From an uncultured Erysipelotrichaceae bacterium (GTDB lineage Bacteria > Bacillota_I > Bacilli_A > Erysipelotrichales > Erysipelotrichaceae): a DNA stretch of 64,000 bases. Shown piece by piece: positions 19,278 through 27,572 of this stretch. The notes beneath the pieces were generated by a model, which worked only from the letters and a program-made list of their open reading frames with translations, did no database searches and had not been told where the DNA came from. The translations under genes and the position numbers were made by a program. How positions within the stretch are numbered: the first letter of the stretch is position 1; each line of letters begins with the position of its first letter. Location of the stretch: assembly GCA_903789495.1 (NCBI GenBank), contig CAIFEQ010000005.1, forward strand, positions 34,329 through 98,328, in the 5' to 3' direction.

Positions 19278-20150
19278 TCAGGGCTGCGGCGCACCGCCGC
19301 TGTCCGGGGCTGACTGGGACTGTACGGGCTGGGCTTCGGTGGTACTGCCGTGTTCGACCTTCTGGCCGTCATTGAGCATGATGGTCTTGTCCGAGACTTC
19401 CACGGTTCCGCCGGCTTCCATGTTCTGCTGTCCGGTATGGAAGGTCAGATAGCCGCCTTCCAGAATGACATCGCCGGTTTCTGCCAGCATGCCGCTGCCA
19501 TCGGCCTGGATGGAGACGATGGAATCCTCGCTCTGCACGCTGCCGGTGCTGCAGATGCCGCTTTCGGCAGCGCTGATGGTCAGCACCGCATCCGTTACCA
19601 GCACATCGCCCTCACAGACGATGCCGCTGCCCTGCTGACTGCAGATGGTCAGACTGCCGGAACCGGAGACGGTCAGGCTGACGGTGCTCCAGACGGCAGC
19701 CGTGCTCACGGCATCCGTACCGGCCTGGGTGCTCAGCGCATTGCTGGTGCCAAGATCAGCCGTCACAGTCAGCGAACCGGCGCTTTCCACATGGAGAGCC
19801 GGACTGTCCTGACTGGTGACTGAGAAGTTATCCAGCAGCAGCCGGACATCCGCATCTCCGGCCGCCACCGTGATCGAACCGCCGGAAAGACTGCCTTCCA
19901 GCACATAGGTGCCGCCGGCACTGATCGTCAGGACACCGTCTGTATAGTCTGCTCCGCTGCCTTCGATCGTTGCCGTGCCGCCGGAAAAACTGATCGTGGT
20001 GGCATTTTCCGTATCATACAGTTCCGCCTGCAGAGCAGCCGTCTGTTCGGCACGCTGCGTCGCGTCTTCTTCAGCCGCCTGTGTCTCGGTGGCACTGCAG
20101 CCGCCCAGCAGCATTCCTACTGTTGCCAATGTCCATAAAACCTTCTTCAT
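19278..20150 (-). CDS. Lipoprotein with Cthe_2159-like carbohydrate-binding beta-helix domain
   Basis: Lipobox LLGGCSA; repetitive TDGVLTISAGGTYVLEGSLSGGSITV...DAVSTAAVWSTVSLTVSGSGSLTI. Confidence 0.75.
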   Translation of the reverse strand: MKKVLWTLATVGMLLGGCSATETQAAEEDATQRAEQTAALQAELYDTENATTISFSGGTATIEGSGADYTDGVLTISAGGTYVLEGSLSGGSITVAAGDADVRLLLDNFSVTSQDSPALHVESAGSLTVTADLGTSNALSTQAGTDAVSTAAVWSTVSLTVSGSGSLTICSQQGSGIVCEGDVLVTDAVLTISAAESGICSTGSVQSEDSIVSIQADGSGMLAETGDVILEGGYLTFHTGQQNMEAGGTVEVSDKTIMLNDGQKVEHGSTTEAQPVQSQSAPDSGGAPQP

Positions 20151-20821
20151 AGCTCCTGTTTCTTCGTGTCACCCAGCGCGCAGGCAACCGTCAGATTGCC
20201 GTTGCGGGTGCGCAGAGCGTCCAGCATCTGCTTCTCCTGTGCTGCATCCCTGAGACGAATGCTGTATTCCAGCTGGTAGAGTGAACCCATGTTGGTGGTT
20301 TTCACCGACAGCAGCCGGCAGCGGCTGGTATACTGCTCGAAGATATCATCGAAGACATTCGTATAATCCAGATCTTCCGGGATGGTGATGCGCAGACTGC
20401 GCTCCTCGGTATCCCGGCGGTAGATCGACAGCCGGCTTAACAGCAGAGCCGAAGCCGCACAGACGACGGTCAGGAACAGGGCAAAGCCGACCTGTCCGAT
20501 CCCGCAGGCCAGGCCGGTCGCCATGGCCAGAAAGATCACGACGATGTCCGAAGCCTTGCCGGGCAGCGACCGGAAGCGGACCAGCGAGAAGCTGCCCGCT
20601 ACCGCAACCCCGACACCCAGATCGCCATTGACCAGCAGGATCACCGACATGACCACGCCCGGCAGCAGCGTGACGGCCAGCAGGAAGTTCCGGGACGGAT
20701 TTTCCAGCCGCCGGTACAGCAGGGCGATCAGGACGCCGCAGAGCAGCGCACAGAGATAGGCGGTCAGTACGGATGATATTCCAAGCTGTGTGCCAGTTGT
20801 GCTGAAGATAGAACTGAACAT
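20147..20821 (-). CDS. DUF4956 family membrane protein
   Basis: Hydrophobic N-terminal half with SFSLVRFRSLPGKASDIVVIFLAMATGLACGIGQ; next to a VTC-domain gene. Confidence 0.8.
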   Translation of the reverse strand: MFSSIFSTTGTQLGISSVLTAYLCALLCGVLIALLYRRLENPSRNFLLAVTLLPGVVMSVILLVNGDLGVGVAVAGSFSLVRFRSLPGKASDIVVIFLAMATGLACGIGQVGFALFLTVVCAASALLLSRLSIYRRDTEERSLRITIPEDLDYTNVFDDIFEQYTSRCRLLSVKTTNMGSLYQLEYSIRLRDAAQEKQMLDALRTRNGNLTVACALGDTKKQEL

Positions 20822-21549
20822 ATGGTTTCCTCACTTTCTGCCCTGCCATAGACCGGTCTCGTCTGATGCAGTACCTGCCAGGCGGTGCCGTATTTGGAGA
20901 AGGCAGACGGCCGGGCCTGGATGACGCTGAGTGCCCGGGCCAGCCAGAGAGGATAGCTGTCAGCTATCTTGATCTCCATCAGACAGTCCCTCGGCAGCAC
21001 CAGCAGCCGGTCCCTGCCGGAAGGATGCAGGTGAAGATCCGTGATGCGCCAGCGGATGTTCCGGTCGAAGGTAATGCGGACCGCCGGATCGTCCACCGCC
21101 TGGTAGGCCACACGGTCATAGGCGATGTACATGCGCGGCTGCGGCTGATAGAGCTGGTAGATGTAGTTGAACTCCTGCCCCATCTGCCCCTGCTCTTCCC
21201 CAAAGGGAACGCCGGCCAGCCAGGCATCCAGCTGCTCCGCGTTCAGCACCATCCGGCGCTTGCTGCTGCGGCCGCGGTATTTCTTCTTGACCTCCAGGAA
21301 CAGCGGATCGCCGCTCTCCGGATGGCCATAGGTACGGATGCGCAGTTTTTCCCGGTAGGCGGGTTTGTCCAGAGACTTCCGGATCAGCCGGTCGTCTTCG
21401 GTATCCAGGTAGAGATTCTGCACGGTATAGACCGGATAGGCATCCTTCCGGATGTCCTCCTGAACCAGCCGGCAGAAAGCCTCCGCCTGTTCCCGGGTGA
21501 GGTGATACTTCTGTTCGGTCCTTTCAAAAACCTGTGTCTTCTGTGCCAT
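20764..21549 (-). CDS. VTC-domain (polyphosphate polymerase-like) protein
   Basis: FERTEQKYHLTREQAEAF, NLYLDTEDDRLIRKSLDKPAYREKLRIRTYG, EVKKKYRGRSSKRR, MEIKIADSYPLWLARAL. Confidence 0.87.
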   Translation of the reverse strand: MAQKTQVFERTEQKYHLTREQAEAFCRLVQEDIRKDAYPVYTVQNLYLDTEDDRLIRKSLDKPAYREKLRIRTYGHPESGDPLFLEVKKKYRGRSSKRRMVLNAEQLDAWLAGVPFGEEQGQMGQEFNYIYQLYQPQPRMYIAYDRVAYQAVDDPAVRITFDRNIRWRITDLHLHPSGRDRLLVLPRDCLMEIKIADSYPLWLARALSVIQARPSAFSKYGTAWQVLHQTRPVYGRAESEETICSVLSSAQLAHSLEYHPY

Positions 21550-21642
21550 GAATCTCTTCCTTTCACGTCCATGTTAGGCAAGAGATTCGAATTTTCCTTG
21601 AATGGTACCTGAACTTTCGGTGAATTCCGTGCCGACAAAAAA

Positions 21643-21658
21643 GCGGCTGTACAGCCGC
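21643..21658 (-). terminator. Intrinsic terminator after the GNAT gene
   Basis: Perfect palindrome GCGGCTGTACAGCCGC followed by TTTTTT on minus strand. Confidence 0.65.
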
Positions 21659-21685
21659 CCGCTTCCGTTCATGCTGGCATGGAAT

Positions 21686-22456
21686 CTACCCATTCCGCCA
21701 GAGAATGCGCACCTCATGATACTGTTCGTTGAAGCCGATGGCGTTGATGACGGCCTGCCGGTCATAAGACCCGTCCCGGGTCACCACCAGCCGGCTGACG
21801 CTGTCATCGGCATGGTAGATGATGGCCGCCACGACGCCGGTAAAGGTCTCCAGGGGCTCTTCCGGACCGACCACATAGGCATCCTGAAAGGCGCCGTCTT
21901 CCTGCAGAATTTCCTCGACATAGCCGTAATTGCAGGGATAGACGGTGTCATCAAACTGCTCATGCAGGGAGCCGCAGGGCCGCTCTATTGTTACCGTCAC
22001 CTGCCGGCCCAGCAGCTGTTTTCCCAGCAGGTACTCCATGGGAATGGTGGTCAGGCCCTGGGCGCTGATCGGCTCGCCGCAGACCTCAAAGCCGAAGTCT
22101 TCATAGATCTTCCTTGCCTTCGGTGCACTGTTTACTGTAATCCGGGAAACGTGGCGCTGTTCGGCATCCCGGATCAGCTCCTGCAGCAGGGCGTGGCCGA
22201 TGCCCTGGTTCCGGTATTGAGGCAGCACAAAGCAGAGGGCCAGATGATCCTCGTCATCGTAGCCCAGCACACCCGTCATCTCCTGCTCTTCAAAAGAGGC
22301 CAGATAGTTCAGGGTCCGGCCCTGGTTTTCGATAAAGTCAAAGACCGCGTGCATCCCCTGTTCATCCAGCCCCAGGCCGTCGGTATTCAGAAACGCTTCC
22401 CAGGCCAGTTTCTGAGCCTGGTCTTTTTCCTGCGGGGCGAGCTGACGGATCTTCAT
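21686..22456 (-). CDS. GNAT family N-acetyltransferase
   Basis: LALCFVLPQYRNQGIGHALLQELIRDAEQRHVSRITVNSAPKARKIYEDFGF. Confidence 0.85.
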   Translation of the reverse strand: MKIRQLAPQEKDQAQKLAWEAFLNTDGLGLDEQGMHAVFDFIENQGRTLNYLASFEEQEMTGVLGYDDEDHLALCFVLPQYRNQGIGHALLQELIRDAEQRHVSRITVNSAPKARKIYEDFGFEVCGEPISAQGLTTIPMEYLLGKQLLGRQVTVTIERPCGSLHEQFDDTVYPCNYGYVEEILQEDGAFQDAYVVGPEEPLETFTGVVAAIIYHADDSVSRLVVTRDGSYDRQAVINAIGFNEQYHEVRILWRNG

Positions 22457-23259
22457 CAGATCTCCAGCTCCCGGTCATACAGGGGCACGGCATCCTTGAG
22501 GACCTTGTCCTGCAGGTCCTGACTCCAGTCCATGACGATGATCTGGGTCTTGGGGGCCGCGGCCTGCCCGGCTTCCAGGATCTGTCTGGCTGCCTTGGCA
22601 TCCTTCTTGTCCTGCTCGACGATCAGGGCGATCCCCTGCCCGCCTTCGGAACTGACGGCCTGTTTCAGCCAAAGCCGGCTGACCCCCGGCAGCTGAGCAC
22701 AGGCGTCATAGACCGCATTGGCCAGTGCCGTGGGATAGAGCTGGGGTTCCCGGAAAGTCACCTGACCGCTGAGCGGCGAGGCCGCCTTCTGGGCCATGGT
22801 TTTGGGCGTCTTCCCGTCCGCCAGCAGCAGCGCCAGCTTCCGGGGCAGCACGAGGTTGGCATCCATGGGGTTGATGACCAGACCGCTGGTATTGGGCTGC
22901 ATCTGCAGCATCTGCCTGTAATTGCTCAGGCGGCGCACGGTGAACTGCACGTTTTCCGGCAGCTGCTTCATCCGGTGGGCCTGGTCGATATCCGTAAACA
23001 GGGGCAGGAACTGCTTGCCGTCCTTGGTATTCAGCATCAGGAACTTCACGCCGGCCGTCTTCGGCAGACGCTTCTTGCCGTTGGCCAGCGTCACCGGCTT
23101 CACATCGAGGATGATCGGGGCCAGCAGACTGGCCTTGAGCAGCTGCTGGAACAGCGCTTCCTGGTTCTCCTCCGTCTTATTCTCCTTCACTTCGGCCAGG
23201 AGCTTCTTCAGCTCCGGGTTCTGAATCTTCTTCTCATTGATGGTTTCAATCTTTGCCAT
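22456..23259 (-). CDS. SseB family protein
   Basis: SseB-like N-terminal half (FLMLNTKDGKQFLPLFTDIDQA, GLVINPMDANLVLPRKLA) and C-terminal half. Confidence 0.7.
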   Translation of the reverse strand: MAKIETINEKKIQNPELKKLLAEVKENKTEENQEALFQQLLKASLLAPIILDVKPVTLANGKKRLPKTAGVKFLMLNTKDGKQFLPLFTDIDQAHRMKQLPENVQFTVRRLSNYRQMLQMQPNTSGLVINPMDANLVLPRKLALLLADGKTPKTMAQKAASPLSGQVTFREPQLYPTALANAVYDACAQLPGVSRLWLKQAVSSEGGQGIALIVEQDKKDAKAARQILEAGQAAAPKTQIIVMDWSQDLQDKVLKDAVPLYDRELEI

Positions 23260-23336
23260 GTTTTCTCACCGCCGTCCATTATAGCAGGCCGGACCGGATG
23301 CTGGCAGAGACATCCGGGAATGACTATAATTCGGGT

Positions 23337-23900
23337 ATGAAAAAGATTAAGTGGAACTCGCCGGTGATCCTCTGGTTTGCCCTGATCTCCGGCGCTGCGC
23401 TGCTGGCCAGCAAGCTGACCGGCGGTCTGACGAATCAGCTGTTCTTTTCCGTCTACCGCTCCTCGCTCTCGCCGCTGTTCTTCGTGCGTCTCTTCGGCCA
23501 TGTGCTGGGACATGCCAGCCTGGAGCATTATGCCAACAACATGGTGATCTTCCTGCTGGTCGGTCCCCTGCTGGAAGAAAAGTACGGCAGCCGGCAGCTG
23601 CTGTCCATCATTGCCACCGTGGCAGTTGTGACCGGCGTGGTCCATCTGATCCTGCCGGGGAATACCGCTCTGCTGGGAGCCTCGGGCGTGGACTTTGCGT
23701 TCATCCTGCTGGCGTCGGTCACCGGCAGCCGGAAGAACAACGAGATCCCACTGACCCTGATCATCGTGGCAGTGATCTACATCGCCCAGCAGATCTATGC
23801 CGGCGTCACCGTCAGCGACAATGTGTCGCAGCTGACCCACATCATCGGCGGCTCGATCGGCGCTCTGTACGGCATGGCCCTGTCCAGAAGGAAAAACTGA
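23337..23900 (+). CDS. Rhomboid family intramembrane serine protease
   Basis: Hydrophobic; HASLEHYANNMVIFLLVGPLLEEKYG, catalytic GASGVDFAF, late LTHIIGGSIGALYG. Confidence 0.85.
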   Translation: MKKIKWNSPVILWFALISGAALLASKLTGGLTNQLFFSVYRSSLSPLFFVRLFGHVLGHASLEHYANNMVIFLLVGPLLEEKYGSRQLLSIIATVAVVTGVVHLILPGNTALLGASGVDFAFILLASVTGSRKNNEIPLTLIIVAVIYIAQQIYAGVTVSDNVSQLTHIIGGSIGALYGMALSRRKN

Positions 23901-23928
23901 AGATTAAGATTGCCTTTATACAGCTGAC

Positions 23929-23945
23929 GTTCACCTGAAGTTCAC
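23929..23945 (+). promoter_or_regulatory. Direct-repeat operator candidate upstream of htrA
   Basis: GTTCAC-ctgaa-GTTCAC, 11-bp centre spacing as used by OmpR/PhoB-type regulators. Confidence 0.4.
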
Positions 23946-24008
23946 ATAGCCGACATACATTGATCCTTGCTTAACCTTAAGAACTCTTGAGGAAGGAGAC
24001 TGAGCAAA

Positions 24009-25244
24009 ATGAGCGAAAACGAAAAGCAGGAAATGCAGGAAAATGTCCAGGAAACCACAATTCCCGAGTCTGCTCCTGTCAGCAGTCCGAAACCGGCACC
24101 GCAGAAGAATCATACGGTGCTGAAGACCCTGCTGGCAGCCGTGATCTGCTTCGGAGCCGGCTACGGCGGCGCTGCCGCTGCGATCAGCCGCAATACGAAT
24201 ACGTCTGCCGCGGCCACTTCGGAGACCACGCAGAGCGCGTCCTCGACGGCGGATTCGGGCAGCACGCAGACCGTGTCCACCTCGGAAGAGGAAGAACTGA
24301 CCATCCGGGAGATCGCTGAAATCGCCGCGCCCTCCGTGGTCGTCATCAACACCACGGTGACCTCGACGACCAGCGGCATCTTCGGGACGGAGAGTTCCAC
24401 CACCAGCCTGGCCGGCAGCGGCGTGATCATTTCCTCGGATGGCTACATCATCACCAACAACCATGTCATCGAAGATGCATCGGAAATCCAGGTCAGCACC
24501 TATGACGGCACGGATTACACCGCCGAGCTGATCGGTACCGATTCCAAGACCGATATCGCGGTGATCAAGATCGATGCCACGGACCTGACGGCCGCAACAA
24601 TCGGTGACTCTTCGGCCATTGCAGTCGGCGATACCGCCGTGGTCATCGGCAACCCGCTGGGCACGCTGGGCGGTACGGTTACCGCCGGCATCATCTCCGC
24701 GACCGATCGGACGGTCACCATCAACAATGAGGAGATGGATCTGATCCAGACCGATGCGAGCATCAACTCCGGCAACTCCGGCGGCGGTCTGTTCAACGGC
24801 AAAGGCGAGCTGATCGGCATTGTCAATGCCAAGGACTCCGGCGTGACCAGTTCCGGCACGATCATCGAGGGTCTGGGCTTCGCCATCCCGATCAATACCG
24901 CCTATGATGTCGCCCAGCAGCTGATCGAAAACGGCTATGTGACCGACCGGGCCACCATCGGGGTGACCCTGCAGACGCTGACGCAGGACTACAACGGCTA
25001 TCAGGCCGGTGTCTACATTGCAGGCATCACCGAAGGCGGCGCTGCGGAAGCGGCCGGCCTGCAGGTCGGCGACCGGATCATTGCCATCGATGGCAATGAG
25101 GTCAGTTCCTATACCGAGATCTCCTCTTATCTGAAGACCAAGGCAGTCGGCGACCAGATCACGATCACCGTGGTCCGGGACGGGGAACAGCTGGACTACA
25201 CCCTGACACTGACAGCACCGATCGTAACCAGCAACAGTAACTGA
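24009..25244 (+). CDS. htrA: S1C (HtrA/DegP-like) membrane-anchored serine protease with PDZ domain
   Basis: SGVIISSDGYIITNNHVI, DIAVIKID, INSGNSGGGLFN, C-terminal PDZ GGAAEAAGLQVGDRIIAIDG. Confidence 0.92.
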   Translation: MSENEKQEMQENVQETTIPESAPVSSPKPAPQKNHTVLKTLLAAVICFGAGYGGAAAAISRNTNTSAAATSETTQSASSTADSGSTQTVSTSEEEELTIREIAEIAAPSVVVINTTVTSTTSGIFGTESSTTSLAGSGVIISSDGYIITNNHVIEDASEIQVSTYDGTDYTAELIGTDSKTDIAVIKIDATDLTAATIGDSSAIAVGDTAVVIGNPLGTLGGTVTAGIISATDRTVTINNEEMDLIQTDASINSGNSGGGLFNGKGELIGIVNAKDSGVTSSGTIIEGLGFAIPINTAYDVAQQLIENGYVTDRATIGVTLQTLTQDYNGYQAGVYIAGITEGGAAEAAGLQVGDRIIAIDGNEVSSYTEISSYLKTKAVGDQITITVVRDGEQLDYTLTLTAPIVTSNSN

Positions 25245-25260
25245 TACTGATTCCGAAGGA

Positions 25261-25304
25261 AAAGCGGGAAGTACTGATCCGCTCAGGACTTTCCCGCTTT
25301 TTTC
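25261..25304 (+). terminator. Terminator between htrA and the downstream minus-strand gene
   Basis: AAAAGCGGGAAGT ... ACTTTCCCGCTTTTTT. Confidence 0.7.
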
Positions 25305-25480
25305 GTGTTTTCCCGCGGTTTCTTTTCCGGCCAGGCGCCGCGCACCAGCAGGATCAGGGCGATGAGAATCAGGGCCAGACTCAGCCAGTACGGCAGATCC
25401 GGCATCAGCCGTTTCAGCAGCAGATACAGCAGATACAGGCCGACGCCGACAATGACGTCGATTTTCTTTTCCCGTTTCAT
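25283..25480 (-). CDS. Small membrane protein, unknown function
   Basis: 65 aa with two hydrophobic segments; stop overlaps start of the upstream SGNH gene. Confidence 0.65.
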   Translation of the reverse strand: MKREKKIDVIVGVGLYLLYLLLKRLMPDLPYWLSLALILIALILLVRGAWPEKKPRENTKKAGKS

Positions 25481-26796
25481 TCCGTAACCTCCTCTTCCGT
25501 GGTCTGCACTTCCTCCTGCTCAGCAATGCTCTCCGCCGCGGCAGTGGTCGCGGCCGGTGTTTCCGTGGCGGCTGCCGGCGGATCGGTGGCCGCCGGCGCT
25601 TCCGTCGTCGGCGCTGCTGTCGGGCTCGGCGTGGCGGTTTCTGCCGCAGCCGAAGTGGCAGGAGCGCTGGTTTCCGGGGCTGCCGTGGTGGCCTCTGCGG
25701 TCGGCGAAACGGTCGGTGATGTGGCAGGCGTCGGGGAAGCCGTCGCCGTGGCCGTCGGCGTCACGATCGGGGATGCGCTCGGCGTCGAAGAAGCCGTCGC
25801 CGTGGCTGTCGGGGTCGAGGCGTTTTCTTGCGCATTGTCGCTGGTACTGACGTCTTCTGTAAACTCCGAATCGGTCAGCGGGTTGATCTGGATCAGCCCG
25901 TCCGGCACGCCGATGATGGTCGGAATGTCTGCCAGCGGTTTGGGCCGGTCATCCTCGGTGATACAGGCATGCGTGCGGATGCAGGCAAACAGAGCCTGCA
26001 GCCCTTCCTGGGCCAGATGCAGTCCGTCACCGGCCATATAGCCGTTCCGGGCAAAGCCGGTCTCTTCATCCTTCAGCGCCTCGGCCGAGTTCAGATACTT
26101 CCAGTCATTGTCCTGACACATCTGGGCAATGGCTTTGTTATAGGCATCGATCTGCGTCATGGTCACATTCGGATAGCTCCGCTTCTGGGCGACAGGCGGA
26201 ATGGAATTGACGATGATGTCGACAGAGGGATAGGCGTCGACAATGGCCTGAATCTGTTTTTCATAGCGGGCAATGAAGGAGGTGGCATCGGTGGAAGAAC
26301 CATACAGATTGTTGGTGCCGAAGGTGATGATCACCCGTTCCGGCTGCAGGATCTGCACGGCTTCCGGCATGGTATAAAGGCCGGTGGAGAACTCCATGCA
26401 TTCAAGGGTGCTGATGGCATCAATGCCCATGCCCACAACTCCGATGGTATTCTCCTTGCCCGTAAAGGTTTCCTCCGTATCCGGATCCAGGATCCGCATG
26501 AACCGGGCGGTATTGGAATCTCCGAGGAACAGGGTGCTGTCCACATAGTCCTGACCGGCATCTTCCGTCAGTGCCAGCACGGTATTGCCATACTGCGAAA
26601 CATCCAGCACCCCGGCACTGGCATCATAGTCCTCATCACTGATGATGCTGGCTGAGGCACTCGCAGCGGGCTGGGCGGAAGAATGCTGTGAGGCAAAGCG
26701 CACACACAGCGAAACGATCAGTACCGCCGCCAGCCCCAGCAGGGCCATGCTGGCTGGCTTGATGATGATGTTTTTCCCCCGGACGCGGATCTTCAT
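25477..26796 (-). CDS. SGNH/GDSL hydrolase with N-terminal anchor and Thr/Ala/Pro/Ser-rich C-terminal tail
   Basis: DSTLFLGDSNTARFM (GDSN), ITFGTNNLYG, AGDGLHLAQEG; C-terminal PTATATASPTP repeats. Confidence 0.85.
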   Translation of the reverse strand: MKIRVRGKNIIIKPASMALLGLAAVLIVSLCVRFASQHSSAQPAASASASIISDEDYDASAGVLDVSQYGNTVLALTEDAGQDYVDSTLFLGDSNTARFMRILDPDTEETFTGKENTIGVVGMGIDAISTLECMEFSTGLYTMPEAVQILQPERVIITFGTNNLYGSSTDATSFIARYEKQIQAIVDAYPSVDIIVNSIPPVAQKRSYPNVTMTQIDAYNKAIAQMCQDNDWKYLNSAEALKDEETGFARNGYMAGDGLHLAQEGLQALFACIRTHACITEDDRPKPLADIPTIIGVPDGLIQINPLTDSEFTEDVSTSDNAQENASTPTATATASSTPSASPIVTPTATATASPTPATSPTVSPTAEATTAAPETSAPATSAAAETATPSPTAAPTTEAPAATDPPAAATETPAATTAAAESIAEQEEVQTTEEEVTE

Positions 26797-26849
26797 GCCT
26801 TCATTTTAGCGTACCGGCATACGGATGGGAAATCCGTAAAGTACAGGTA

Positions 26850-27518
26850 TTGAATCTTTTCCTGATTGTTATAAAATACGGACAAATGACAGAAACCAGA
26901 AAAGAAAACGCAGAACAGAAACACCAGCAGATCAACTATGAAGGCGATGCCCTCAAAGTCATCGGGGATGCCTTTTACCGCGGCATCGGAATGACCGCCG
27001 ATTACCGGCAGGCCTTCCGCTACTACCGCAAAGCCTGGGAGTCCGGCGGCAACGTCCGGGCCCTGGCCATGATGGGAATCTGCTACGAACTTGGCCGCGG
27101 TACAGCCAGGGATCTGCGTCAGGCCAAGCAGTGCTATGAACAGGCCAGCGAACATGATGATGTCCTGGCGACGGTCCGGCTTGGCGATCTGTACTGGAAC
27201 GGCGCCGAGGGCATGCTGATGAAGGATCAGACAGCGGCTTCTGAATTCTATCTGGATGCGCTGGAGGAACTGGACCGGGAAGACGGCGGCTGGTATGCAC
27301 CGGATGTCTTCATGCGCATCGGCCGATGCCTGGAAAACGGGGTCGGTGCCGCCCGGGATGCCCAGAAAGCGTGTGTCTTCTATGAAAATGCGGCCGAAGG
27401 TTTCGCCAACCGCATCGAGCAGGGTGATATTGCCTGCGAAAGCAGTCTGGAAGAAGCCGAAACCCGGGCTGAGGAGTGCCGCAAAGCCGTCCGAAAAACC
27501 GAAGAGGCAGATCAGTAA
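26850..27518 (+). CDS. Sel1-like repeat protein
   Basis: Repeated AFRYYRKAWESGGNVRALAMMGICYELGRGTARDLRQAKQCYEQASEHDDVLATVRLGDLY. Confidence 0.83.
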   Translation: MNLFLIVIKYGQMTETRKENAEQKHQQINYEGDALKVIGDAFYRGIGMTADYRQAFRYYRKAWESGGNVRALAMMGICYELGRGTARDLRQAKQCYEQASEHDDVLATVRLGDLYWNGAEGMLMKDQTAASEFYLDALEELDREDGGWYAPDVFMRIGRCLENGVGAARDAQKACVFYENAAEGFANRIEQGDIACESSLEEAETRAEECRKAVRKTEEADQ

Positions 27519-27528
27519 AAGACAGAAG

Positions 27529-27568
27529 CTGCAGAAAACCTGCTCATGGTAACGAGGTTCTTCTGCAG
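27529..27568. terminator. Bidirectional terminator
   Basis: CTGCAGAAAACCT ... AGGTTCTTCTGCAG followed by TTTTT. Confidence 0.75.
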
Positions 27569-27572
27569 TTTT

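Noticed and set aside
23931-25526. 531 aa minus-strand ORF
   Set aside because: Antisense shadow of htrA; Asp/Gly/Arg-rich low-complexity translation.
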